Assembly: GCA_027449865.1 (NCBI GenBank)
Contig: DAIDKV010000031.1
Coordinates: forward strand, 1 to 49,170
Origin: Planctomycetales bacterium
Lineage (GTDB): Bacteria > Planctomycetota > Planctomycetia > Isosphaerales > Isosphaeraceae
Direction of reading: 5' to 3'
DNA length: 49,170 bases
Below the pieces are notes generated by a model, which saw only the letters and a list, made by a program, of their open reading frames with translations, made no database searches and was not told the origin of the DNA. The translations under genes and the position numbers were made by a program. Each line of letters starts with the position of its first letter. The stretch's first letter is position 1. Of this stretch, positions 30,024-39,300 are shown piece after piece.

Positions 30024-31160
30024 ATGACGCCCACAGCCGACGATGCCTCGCCACCCGCGGCCACCGGGACGATGGACATGGACTGGGCTGGACTCCTGTC
30101 CCTGACGAACGAATTGCTGATGCTGGTCCACGAGACGGAACTGTACCACAAGTGCCGCCGGGTGGCCTCAGCACTGGGCGATGCCCGGAGGAGTCTGGTC
30201 GCGATCCGGCGTCGTATCGAGCAGTCCGGCAGGCGCGACGTGGTGGCTGTCGTTGGCCTGACGAATGTTGGGAAGTCGACCCTTCTCAACGCGCTCCTGG
30301 GCGAGGAGTTCGCCCCTCGTCGCAACCGCCCCTGTACCTCGATCCCGATCGAGTTCTGCCACGGCCCTAGCCTGGGCGTGACGGTTTACTACGAGGAGCG
30401 GCTCGAGCGGCCTACCTGGCGGTTCGACACACCCCGCGAGGTCCACGGGTGCCTGGAGCGACTCGGCGAGGGCGAAGGCGGAACGGCTCGCGGGGCGATC
30501 CGGCGGATCGAGGTTACCCTGCCGAGTCCGCTCCTGGCCGGTGGCCTGGTGATCGCTGACACTCCGGGCTTCGGCGCGGGTCAGGTTGGCGAGGCAGCCG
30601 GCAGCCATGAGGCGGCCCTTCGGGGTTACCTTGAACGGGATGTGACACGAGTGTTCTGGGTGGTGCTGGCCGACCAGGGGATCGGCCGGCGCGAGGTTGA
30701 GTTCCGCGACCAGTTCTTCGCGAGGGTCTGTGACGATCTGGTGATCACGGGTTGCGAGGACTGGGACGTTGATGACCGGGCTCGATTCCGGGCTCGCTAC
30801 GCGGACTCCTTCGGTCACCGGGTGCCCGCGTTTCATTTCGTCTCGGGGTTGCAGGGCCTGGATGCACGGCGAAACGCCGACGAGCGAGCCCTCGAGGACG
30901 CGGGGATCGTGGAGCTAGAGCGCCGGATTCGCGACCTGGCGAATCCGGAGGATCGGCTTCGCTCGGCCTCGGAGGAGCTTGTCCGCCTGACAGAGGATCT
31001 CGCGTACTGGCTGTCCGGCTACCACGACGATCGCAGTCGGCCGCTTACCCTCTGGTGGCGTCCCGATAGCTGGTCCCGCTGGCTTGCGATCGACCGCCCC
31101 GCCCCGCTGAAGCAATCCCTGGATCGGCGACTGGTCCGGCGCAGGCTGCATCCCGGCTGA
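30024..31160 (+). CDS. Second P-loop GTPase of the operon
   Basis: A 378-residue protein whose ATG lies 1 base after the stop of the dynamin-like gene. P-loop GLTNVGKST (78-86), a threonine-rich switch I area (PCTSIPIEF) and DTPGFG as G3 (about 179-184) make it a TRAFAC-class GTPase. The G4 motif is unusual: TGCEDWD occupies the place where NKxD or TKxD is expected, so nucleotide specificity may be altered. There is no membrane span, but an N-terminal helix could contact its partner. It could be the second member of a heteromeric dynamin-like pair, as in paired bacterial systems, which is an inference. Confidence 0.78.
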   Translation: MTPTADDASPPAATGTMDMDWAGLLSLTNELLMLVHETELYHKCRRVASALGDARRSLVAIRRRIEQSGRRDVVAVVGLTNVGKSTLLNALLGEEFAPRRNRPCTSIPIEFCHGPSLGVTVYYEERLERPTWRFDTPREVHGCLERLGEGEGGTARGAIRRIEVTLPSPLLAGGLVIADTPGFGAGQVGEAAGSHEAALRGYLERDVTRVFWVVLADQGIGRREVEFRDQFFARVCDDLVITGCEDWDVDDRARFRARYADSFGHRVPAFHFVSGLQGLDARRNADERALEDAGIVELERRIRDLANPEDRLRSASEELVRLTEDLAYWLSGYHDDRSRPLTLWWRPDSWSRWLAIDRPAPLKQSLDRRLVRRRLHPG

Positions 31161-31226
31161 TTCGTTCACCATATTCCGCTGGCGGAGATGTCTGCTGGAC
31201 CCGGAGGACCGATAGGGTTTCGATCC

Positions 31227-32543
31227 ATGTCGAACAAAACCCAGGGCGGCGCTGGGAAATCGACCAGCCCCACGATTGCGATTATCGGGACGGAAGGCTC
31301 TGGCAAAACAGTCCTGACCGCTGTGCTCGCGCGGCGATTCGGACACCTTGACCTCAACAGACTCGATGCTCAGCTCGTGTTCCTGAACCCACAAAACGTT
31401 GCGACGATGCGCTATGTGGAGCGGGTCTGGCAGGTCCTGCAGGGCGGGGACTGGCCACCTTCCACGCCGCCGGGCGAGTTGTTCGAGCTTCGCTGGAAGT
31501 TCGAAGTCCGGGGTGAGGACATGGAATGCCAGGTCCGCCTGATCGACGCGGCAGGTCAAGATCTGAGGCTCCTGTTCGGCGAGGAGAAGATCCATCGGAT
31601 GGAGGATCTGCCGGAGTCTCTCCGCGAACTGGCCGCCTATTGTCGTTCGGCCGACATCGTGCTCTTCCTCGTCAACCTCAAGGACTTTGAGGGCGAGGGC
31701 GATGCGCTCCGACGTACGGACAACGAGGCGGCCATCAAGATCGCCATGGATTACCTGAGCCAGGTCGATCGGCGGCGTCGATTCTGCGTCGTATTCACCC
31801 AGGCGGATCTGTATCGGGAGAGGGCCCGATTAAGGGAGGGTTGGTTGGCCCTGGCCTCGGAGATCATCCCCTACATCACCGGGGCCTATCTGCAATCCAT
31901 CCGGATCCCGATGGGCGACCGTGTTCCGGTCTTCCCCGTGTCGGCGGTCAACCGGACGAGAATCGCCGTGGACGATCAGGGCGTCCCGAGACGCGTGCCA
32001 GATCCGCCCTTCGGGTCGGACGGGCTCGAAGTCGTCGTCGAGTGGATGACGACTCAGGTGCGGGAGATCCACAGGCTCCAGAATCCGCCTCCAATTCCTT
32101 CCGTTCCACCGAAGCCGGAGGGCCTTTTCGAGCGTGCCGATGAATGGCTTGGGCAGGGCTGGCGACAGATCGCAAAGGTCGCGCCTTTTGTGGCGAAGAT
32201 CGCTGTCGGGGCACTTGTCTTGGCGATGATTCGCTCCTGCTCCGGGGGCTGGGCTCCTTCAGAACCGACTGGCCCGGTACCTGTCGTGACCGAGGCACGC
32301 TGGCAGAAGAACCCGGGGCTTTTCGACGACACCGTGACCTCGTTCGGGACCGTCCGGAATAACGGGAAGGCCGGTAAGATCACCGTCACATCCTGGGTCA
32401 TCGAGAACGGAAGCCAGGCCGATCGCCGTAGCCAGAGTTTCTTCCTCAAGGCCGGGGAATCGACCCGATTCCAGATCGAGTTGCCCGGCATTTACAGCGT
32501 GCGCAATCCCCACGAGGTACAGACCGTGGCGACCGCGGAGTGA
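31227..32543 (+). CDS. Membrane-tethered GTPase (double-GTPase-like type)
   Basis: A 438-residue protein with P-loop GTEGSGKT (21-28), G3-like LIDAAGQD (about 105) and FTQADLY (about 190) as base-recognition segment. Such Glu/Ala-containing variants recall the DO-GTPase families described in bacterial conflict systems, a match from memory. Residues about 318-335 (KIAVGALVLAMIRSC) form one TM helix, and the final 100 residues form a beta-rich domain (FDDTVTSFGTVRNNGKAG) probably outside the membrane. The start at 31227 has AGGG nine bases upstream; an ATG at 31188 is possible but its GGAG touches the start codon. It lies 66 bases after the second GTPase. Confidence 0.7.
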   Translation: MSNKTQGGAGKSTSPTIAIIGTEGSGKTVLTAVLARRFGHLDLNRLDAQLVFLNPQNVATMRYVERVWQVLQGGDWPPSTPPGELFELRWKFEVRGEDMECQVRLIDAAGQDLRLLFGEEKIHRMEDLPESLRELAAYCRSADIVLFLVNLKDFEGEGDALRRTDNEAAIKIAMDYLSQVDRRRRFCVVFTQADLYRERARLREGWLALASEIIPYITGAYLQSIRIPMGDRVPVFPVSAVNRTRIAVDDQGVPRRVPDPPFGSDGLEVVVEWMTTQVREIHRLQNPPPIPSVPPKPEGLFERADEWLGQGWRQIAKVAPFVAKIAVGALVLAMIRSCSGGWAPSEPTGPVPVVTEARWQKNPGLFDDTVTSFGTVRNNGKAGKITVTSWVIENGSQADRRSQSFFLKAGESTRFQIELPGIYSVRNPHEVQTVATAE

Positions 32544-32562
32544 GACGCCTGGGACATCTGCC

Positions 32563-33714
32563 ATGACGACATGCCGGTTCGCCCTCTATGACCCCGCGCA
32601 ACCCTCTCCAGGCGGCTCCTACTGGGCCTGGATCGCGCAAGGCCTCGACGTCGCCCGACTGAACCGGCTCTACTACGAGGCCGCCGTCCGGAACCGCCCG
32701 CCGGATCCGAACCGTCTGCCCCCCGAGAAGATCTGGGGCGGGATCGTCGACATGGGCGACGACCTTGTCGGCATCTATCGCTACTTTGACGGAGGTCGGG
32801 ATGCTCGGGGGCGTCCAGGCCGATTCGTGATTCTGGTGGCCCTCCTGGCGCAGGATGAAGTCCTGGGCAGGGATCTCTCGCCCATCTTCCTCTGCGAGAC
32901 GGCACGCCGGGTCGCGCTGCGGGCACCGGAGGAATGTCCCCTGGCGATCCCCACCAGCCTTGAGGAGGAGGTCGAATTACCGATAACGACAAGCAACGGC
33001 ACCGCGATGTTCTTGCCAGGCGACCCGTCCTGGCATCGTAAAATCCGCCCTGGGGCAAGCCCCGGAGAGCCCCCCTGGATTCATGACGAGGAGCGTGTTG
33101 CGCCACGCGAGGCAACGATCCGGAGCGCAGGGATTGAGGGCGAAGAGGGGGCCGCACCAACGCGATCGGAATCGGACCAGGCCGATTCGTCTCCTCAGTT
33201 TTGCGTTTCTCTCGACGAGATCCGGGTTACCCTTTTGGGATTCGCAAGGTCCGTGATCGGTCGTATTATCTTCGCTTGCATGATACTTCTACTCCTGTAC
33301 GACATCTGGAGCTTTTTCCCCAGCAGCCCGATCGTGCCGATTCCAGACCAGCCGAGCGTGACGACCAACATCCCTGTCACCACTCCAAAAACGCCCAGGA
33401 GTTTACGTTTTCTCGATACGCGCGGGGTACGCCCAAAGAGGTTGCTGAGCAAGCCGAACCCCAGCACGCCCCTTACGAGACATCTCGACACGCGAGCGGA
33501 AGGTGATGTGCTTGTTGAGGGCGACTCGTCCTCGGACTGGTCGTCAGGAAGGACGGGCAAGGTTTACTCCAACATACCGGTCGAGTCGGAAGATAGCGGG
33601 TTGTGGTGGACGATGATCACGGTTCTGCTCATGATCTTTGCCGCGGTCGTGTTCCCGATCATTTTCGCTCTCGTGAGGTTCCTCCTGATCCAACGAGGAA
33701 GAGGGCGAAGTTGA
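32563..33714 (+). CDS. Two-TM partner protein of the GTPase operon
   Basis: A 383-residue protein of unknown family, starting 19 bases after the membrane-tethered GTPase. Residues 1-130 form a compact domain (GSYWAWIAQGLDVARLNRLY, then GIYRYFDGGRDARGRPGRF, then VILVALLAQDEVLG) that may be a GTPase-associated regulatory domain of the GAP1 kind, unproven. A first TM helix is near 240-255 (IIFACMILLLLYDIW), then a long, poorly ordered, probably exposed segment, and a second TM helix near 345-372 (WTMITVLLMIFAAVVFPIIF), with a basic tail. Its ribosome-binding site is weak, so it may depend on coupled translation. Confidence 0.68.
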   Translation: MTTCRFALYDPAQPSPGGSYWAWIAQGLDVARLNRLYYEAAVRNRPPDPNRLPPEKIWGGIVDMGDDLVGIYRYFDGGRDARGRPGRFVILVALLAQDEVLGRDLSPIFLCETARRVALRAPEECPLAIPTSLEEEVELPITTSNGTAMFLPGDPSWHRKIRPGASPGEPPWIHDEERVAPREATIRSAGIEGEEGAAPTRSESDQADSSPQFCVSLDEIRVTLLGFARSVIGRIIFACMILLLLYDIWSFFPSSPIVPIPDQPSVTTNIPVTTPKTPRSLRFLDTRGVRPKRLLSKPNPSTPLTRHLDTRAEGDVLVEGDSSSDWSSGRTGKVYSNIPVESEDSGLWWTMITVLLMIFAAVVFPIIFALVRFLLIQRGRGRS

Positions 33715-33818
33715 TCCGGGCGCGGGCATGAGCCCTCTCCCGCGAGAGCCTGGCCGACGACCTGTCCAACCGACTTCGCCGCCGGGGGAATCAGTGCCAG
33801 ACCGGGACTCGGCGGGCG

Positions 33819-33827
33819 TGGCTCATC
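33819..33827. repeat. Left 9-bp target-site duplication (TGGCTCATC)
   Basis: TGGCTCATC lies directly before the left end of the ISKra4-type element and is repeated exactly at 35282-35290 directly after its right end. This shows a transposition event whose footprint has not yet mutated. Confidence 0.85.
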
Positions 33828-33910
33828 GGGTGTAACCAAGTCCTCTGGTGGTGATTCTAGCGCCGGCGCAAGATAGGTTGTCTCGATTTTTCTCCCAAGG
33901 AATCCACACC

Positions 33911-34144
33911 ATGTCACGGAAGACCATCGCGCTGGAGATCGACGCCGAGGACGAGGGCTTGATCCGAGGCTATGCCGCCTTCCTCGCGGAGATGAGAGAC
34001 CTGGCCGGCACGGCCGCCGACGGGTCGGTCTTGGCCGTCTGCGAGGAGGCGGTCGTGGGACGCGGCCGCGAACACCAACGCCGCGTCCTGGAGCAGGCCG
34101 TCCAATCGCGGGTCGACTCCGCCGAAAAAAAGGGGCGCCGTTGA
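33911..34144 (+). CDS. ISKra4 transposase, upstream frame
   Basis: A 77-residue frame (MSRKTIALEIDAEDEGLIRG ...) that ends at 34144 shortly after AEKKGRR. In ISKra4 transposases this segment is normally continuous with the zinc-binding RRCPCG region that here lies in the -1 frame. The stretch encoding EKK is A7 followed by GGGG and contains the heptamer A AAA AAG, a classical -1 slippage site. The frame is therefore probably the N-terminal part of a frameshift fusion. Confidence 0.75.
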   Translation: MSRKTIALEIDAEDEGLIRGYAAFLAEMRDLAGTAADGSVLAVCEEAVVGRGREHQRRVLEQAVQSRVDSAEKKGRR

Positions 34145-35256
34145 GGCGCTGCCCGTGCGGAATCGCCCGCGAGAACCGTGGGCCGGCCACCCGCGACGTC
34201 TTCACCTGTCTGGGGCCGATTCGGCTGCGGCGGCGGTGGTGGGGGTCGAAGTGCCCCTGTACGCCGGGTGGGTATCTCGTCGACGCCGTCCTCGGGCTCG
34301 ACGGCGGGCTCAGCCCGCGGTTGCAGACCAAGGCCTGCCGTCTGGCCGCCGATGTCTCCTTCGCGGTCGCCGCCGAGCACCTCAAGGAACTCCTCGGGGT
34401 GACGCCGGCGGTCGAGACTTTGCGTACCTACTGCGAGCGGCAGGCCGGGCGGATCGCCCACTGGCAGGCGAGCGAGACCGGCTCGGCGGAGGCCTTCCAC
34501 GCCGCCGAAGGGGGCTGGGAGTTCACCATCGACGCGGGCAAGGTCAATACCCGCGAGAAGGGCTGGCGCGACCTCAAGATCGCCGTGGCGCAGAAGCGGC
34601 CGACCGCAAAGCCGGCCACGCCGGCGCAGTGGGAGTCGCGCGTGTTGCCCGAGCCGACGGCGCGGGTGATGTGGGCCGACATCACCAAATCGGAGCGATT
34701 CCGCCGCACCTGGCGGAGCCGGCTGGGCCGGCTGGGGCTGAAGGCACCGGCTCAACTGCACGTGTTGGGGGACGGGGCGTCGTGGATCTGGAAGGCGACC
34801 GGCCGGGCGCTGACCGGCTGCCGCCAGACACTGGACGTGTACCACGCCTGCGAACACCTCGCGACGGCCGGCAAGCGGCTCTACGGCGATGCGACCCCGG
34901 AAGCGGCGGCGTTCTTGGAGCGGGGTCGCAAGGTCCTCTTGAACGAGGGATGGAACGGTGTGTGCCGGCTGGTGGGCGAGGAACTGGCTGCCTCGGACAC
35001 GCCGAAGCGGCGGGCGGCGTTAGACCGGCTAGTGAACTACTTCGTGGCGCACCTCAACCGGCTGGACTACCGGGGGCGACTGGCCAACGGGGACGCCATT
35101 GGTAGCGGCGCGGTGGAGGGGGCGGCCAAGACGCTGGGCTTACGGCTGAAGGCGCGGGGGGCTCGCTGGCGGCACAAGAACGCCAAGGCGATGGCGGCGT
35201 TGGTCTGTTGCCGCCACACCGGCCAGTGGGACCTGTTCTGGGCCAGACCCGCGTGA
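34141..35256 (+). CDS. ISKra4 transposase, main catalytic frame
   Basis: A 371-residue frame, reached by -1 frameshifting or by a TTG at 34141 that overlaps the upstream stop (TTGA). It begins with a zinc-binding motif CPCG then a second cysteine pair, CPC. The RNase H-like catalytic core includes WEFTIDAGKVN (first Asp), LHVLGDGASWIW (second Asp) and GSGAVEGAAKTLGLRLKARG (Glu), the usual DDE arrangement of ISKra4. The C-terminal WRHKNAKAMAALVC is also typical. It looks intact. Confidence 0.85.
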   Translation: MRRCPCGIARENRGPATRDVFTCLGPIRLRRRWWGSKCPCTPGGYLVDAVLGLDGGLSPRLQTKACRLAADVSFAVAAEHLKELLGVTPAVETLRTYCERQAGRIAHWQASETGSAEAFHAAEGGWEFTIDAGKVNTREKGWRDLKIAVAQKRPTAKPATPAQWESRVLPEPTARVMWADITKSERFRRTWRSRLGRLGLKAPAQLHVLGDGASWIWKATGRALTGCRQTLDVYHACEHLATAGKRLYGDATPEAAAFLERGRKVLLNEGWNGVCRLVGEELAASDTPKRRAALDRLVNYFVAHLNRLDYRGRLANGDAIGSGAVEGAAKTLGLRLKARGARWRHKNAKAMAALVCCRHTGQWDLFWARPA

Positions 35257-35281
35257 ATCCCAAGATTTCGCGGGTACACCC

Positions 35282-35290
35282 TGGCTCATC
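35282..35290. repeat. Right 9-bp target-site duplication (TGGCTCATC)
   Basis: Exact copy of 33819-33827, adjoining the right end of the ISKra4-family element. Confidence 0.85.
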
Positions 35291-36378
35291 CAGGGGTGGG
35301 GAGACCCGCGGATTTCAGGTCCCAAGATCGCTGTCAGATCAGGTTGCGCCCTGTCTGTCACCCGGCCTGCCGGGGGCTGGCAACGGATTTCAGTTCCATT
35401 GCGACTCACGCCCTAAACCTGAAATCGTTGGTGGTGACTCCGGGGACCGACCCCGGAATACGTCGATCACCCCTGGCGATCCGCTCGCTTCTCGCCATGA
35501 ATAAATGGGGTGTTCGGTGGCGGGGCCGGATCACCAGATCGAGACCAAGGGGGAGGCGGGGCATCATGAGCACCGCGGGAAGGTGAGGATTCCGCTCAGG
35601 AGCCTGAAGGGCAACACGCCATTGCTGCCGGAGTCTCGCGCCAAAGGGACGATCTTTGTTACCTGCTATTCGTGATGGGTGAAGCGACTGAGCCAGAAGA
35701 AGGCATCTCTGGCGTTGGCGCACAAGATCCTGGTGGTGATTTGGCACATGCTGAAGGAGCGGACCGAGTACCACGAGCGTCAGGCCTCGGCCCCAGCCGC
35801 CTGAGACCCTCCCTGGAACTTTTTCGAAGGAACTCTTTATAAGCGTTCCTGTATCCTTGATGCTGCTAATCCGACCGGGTAAGCTAACCTTCCGAAGCCA
35901 AGCAACCACCCAACGAAGGGGCAAATTCGAAGACTGAATCAACCGAAGCAACCTGTTGCTCTGTAAGGTGATCCGTTCAGGCGTCCCCTCGTGCACGGCG
36001 CTCTTAAAGGCCACTAAACCGGCTCGGGGCCGAGGTAGGGGGGCTTCCCGGCATCTCGACTTTGGCGCTGTGCAGGAATGGCGAAAATTGGATTCAGGGT
36101 TCCGACTTGGCGGCCTAGGGTTTGAGAAACGGTGGGCGGCCGATCCTGTCGCGGCGGGAGCGAGTTAAGAAGCCCGAGAAGCGCATCGCACCCCTATCGA
36201 GAAAACCTATGGTCCTCGGAAAGCGGCTTTCGGATCGACTGCATGGAGGAGCAGGCTTTGATGGAGGCCGGGTGGAAGCGACGGATCAGCTGATCGGAAA
36301 CCAAATCCCGAGCCTGCTCGGACGATCGGTGGGCGAGGCAGGGATTAGACGGCAAGCGTAAAAGCAGGTGCGACCAAC
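35291..36378. other. About 1.1 kb of gene-poor DNA between the IS and the ATPase gene
   Basis: Apart from a transposase remnant (35592-35804) it holds no recognisable gene. GATTTCAGGT (35311-35320) and ACCTGAAATC (35417-35426) are a 10-bp perfect inverted pair bordering 116 bases, perhaps a small non-autonomous element. The 200 bases before 36379 should contain the promoter of the ATPase gene; none could be placed. Confidence 0.4.
35592..35804 (+). pseudogene. C-terminal remnant of an IS110-type transposase
   Basis: The frame reads AKGTIFVTCYS, an in-frame TGA (35673-35675), then WVKRLSQKKASLALAHKILV and VIWHMLKERTEYHE before a natural stop. The second part matches the end of IS110-family transposases (GKKKAxVAVAHxILVIxYHLL pattern). 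The rest of the element is missing. Confidence 0.6.
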
Positions 36379-39300
36379 ATGCAATCCGACCAGGCTGAGA
36401 CCTACCGACCGTTGCTTGAGGATGATCCTCCGGCCTTTCTCGATCGGGTCAATACCCCCTGGGAACTCCTTCCCGACCTGGAGGAATACAATCAAGCGGC
36501 CTATCGCCGGATCTTACGTGCCCTGAAGAACCTCGTGCGCGCGAAGGAGAGCGGGAACGAGCCAAACTCCGAGGGTATTCTGATCCTTGGCGAGGCGGGC
36601 ACGGGCAAGACTCATCTCCTGATGCGGATCGCTCGCAACCTCTCCGACACCAATCACATCCTCTTCGTCCGCAAGCCCAACAATGAGGATGCCGTCGCCC
36701 AGCACATCTGGGCGAACATGGTCAGCAGCCTTGCCTGGTCGCTCCCTGCCAGCGGGTCCAGGAAGAGCCAACTGGACGACCTGCTCGCCCACGTCTTCAC
36801 CGCTGTACTGATCCCAGAGTTTGAGCAGGATATCCAGCAGGGCCGGGACGCCGACCAACGACGGCGATGGGTCAAGGACCTCGGTGCCGATCCCTACAAC
36901 CTGTTCTTGATGCTCGGCGAGGGGGAGCGCCGGCAGACGAACATGGACCTGATCCGGCGGCGGACCCTCCGCTATCTCCAGACGCATCACCCCGTCGTGG
37001 ACCAGCGGATCGCCCACGTTCTGATCACTTACTGCTTCGTCGCCCGGGAGGATCGCAAGCGGGTTCTCCTGACCTGGCTCTCGGGCCAGGACGTTGACGA
37101 GGCCGAGGCGAAGGACCTCGGCCTCGATGCCTCCTGGGTCAAGTTCGATGAGACTTCGGCCGATGTGTCCACGCAGCAGCAACGGGAGGAGCAGGCCCTC
37201 CGGGCGATTCGGACCATCGGGGTCCTCTCCACCCATTACCAACCGCTCATCCTGGCCTTCGACCAGTTGGAGGGACTGCGGGGCCACGAGAAGCTCTCGC
37301 AGCGTTGGGGCGACACTGTGCGGGAAATCTTCACGATGACCCCCAACTTGCTGGTCGTCACCTGCATCTTCCCGAGTCTCTGGGAATCGTGGTTCAGCAC
37401 CACGCTCGACCCCAGCGTCTCGCAGCGGATCGCACAGCAGGTCGTCACCCTGGAGACCTTCGGCCCGCAGCACGGCCTGAAGATGCTGGCGAAGCATATG
37501 GAGCCGTCCTTCGCCAAGCACCGCCTGCCGACGAACATTTATCCTTTCACAGAGGAGGATGTGGGCGCCGTCTGCGCCAGCGCCACCTCTCCCCGCACCT
37601 TCATCCAGGCGGCCCGCTCGGCCTTCGAGGCCTGGCTGGACGAAGACCTCTTGCCCGTTATCCCGAAGACCGAGACCCCGAAGGTCGTGACCCGAGAGGA
37701 GGTGGACAGCATCATCCGCACGACCATCGAACAGTTCGAGCGGGGACATCTGGCGACGTACGACCGGGAGATTCCGATCGAGCAGGACTTCTTCGGACGC
37801 ACCCGGAACATCGTCGAGACCCTCTTGCTCCACTCCGGAGAGAAGGCCGTCTACGATCAGGCGACCAGCGGGGCCAAGGTCATGCCGCCGAACATGATCG
37901 TCCGGACGCCGGGGAAGGACGATGTGGTCTGCGTGTGCATCAACAACGCCGTCGGCAATTCCTTCACGGCCAAAATGAAGAATCTCCTCGATGTGATGCA
38001 GGCGAGCCAAGGCCCGAAGAGGGTTGTCCTCCTGAGAGATCGCCGGTGTAAGGCGGCGGGAACCAAGGGCCAGGAATACGTCGAGACGTTCCAGGAGATG
38101 GGTGGCGTCTACCTACCCGCCGGAAGCGGCGAAATCTCGCTCATCAACGCCATCTACGACACGCTGGTCGAGGTCGAGCAGCACGACCTCTCCATCGGCG
38201 AGCACGAGATCGACAAGAAACAGTTCGTCGAGTTCCTCAAAAGCGACGGCGTGGGACGCAAGACCCACTTGCTCCGGGGCGCCGCCGAACTCTCCGAGAC
38301 ATTTGCCAGAGCCCTGGGCCTGGATGGATCGGCGACGGCAGCGAACGGATCGCTGACGAACCGGGCGGCCAGCCCGCAGCTCGTCACGAAGGAGGATTCG
38401 CAGACGGCTCGGCCCGCAATCTCGAAGCCGCAGTCCGGGCCGGCTCAAGCGACGAAGGCCGGTCCGAATCCGACGACCAAGCCGATCGCTCGCAAGGCGA
38501 AGGCCGTCGAAGCGTCCCCATCCGTCCCGGTGGAAGTGGTGGTCGGGGACAAGGACCTGGAGAGCCCCAGCCTCGGCCTGATCGGGCGGCTCAAGGACGG
38601 CAAGCGGGGGCTGGCTATCTCATTCACGAAGCCCCAGTGCATGGTGGTCCTGGGCTACATGGGATCGGGCAAATCCTACGCCCTGGGCGTGTTGATCGAG
38701 AGCGCCTTGATGTCGCTTCCGAACTTGAGCCGACACAAGCGCCCCATGTGCGTCGTCGCCTTCAACTATCGCAAGAATCCCGAGGCTCGATTCGAACACT
38801 GGGGGTTCGGCCAGCCGAACGCCAAGCTGGCGGAAGTGGAGCGGCTCCGCAAGGAATACGGCGCCGAGGCCGCCGGGGTCGAACGAATCAACGTCTTCGG
38901 CTTCGGGCCGGAGCTACAGCGGAGGCAGGACGAATATCGGGGCCTCCCTCTCTACCCGATCCAGTTCCGGCCCGACGAACTCGGGGCCGAGCACTGGGAG
39001 ATCCTGATGAAGCCGCCCAGCCCCCAGGCGGAGTACATGGACGTGATCCGGGACATCATCCAGAAGCTCTTCTACCAGGAGCGGCTGACGTACAAAAACC
39101 TGGAGAAGCACATCCTCACCGACGAGCGGCTCAGCAACACGCAGCGGCAGCGGGCGAAGAACCGCCTGAGTTTCGCCAGCAAGTGGCTGACCGACGACCG
39201 TATCTACGAGTGGGATGAGATCCTGAGCGGCGGGAGTCTGAACATCTTCGACCTTCGGATGCAGGCGCTCAGCAGCGACGACGCCCTGAAGCTCTGCCTG

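Larger units (their letters stand above)
33828..35281 (+). mobile_element. Intact ISKra4-family insertion sequence, 1454 bp
   Basis: The ends read GGGTGTAACC on the left and, inverted, GGGTGTACCC on the right: 9 of 10 identical, starting with 7 perfect. The element is flanked by the exact 9-bp duplication TGGCTCATC. It carries two overlapping frames that together make one transposase with the probable -1 frameshift signal A AAA AAG at about 34124-34130. It lies 113 bases after the last GTPase-operon gene and interrupts no recognisable gene. Confidence 0.85.

Noticed and set aside
36514-38010. Minus-strand frame opposite the double-ATPase gene (498 codons)
   Set aside because: Antisense shadow of two well-defined ATPase motifs.
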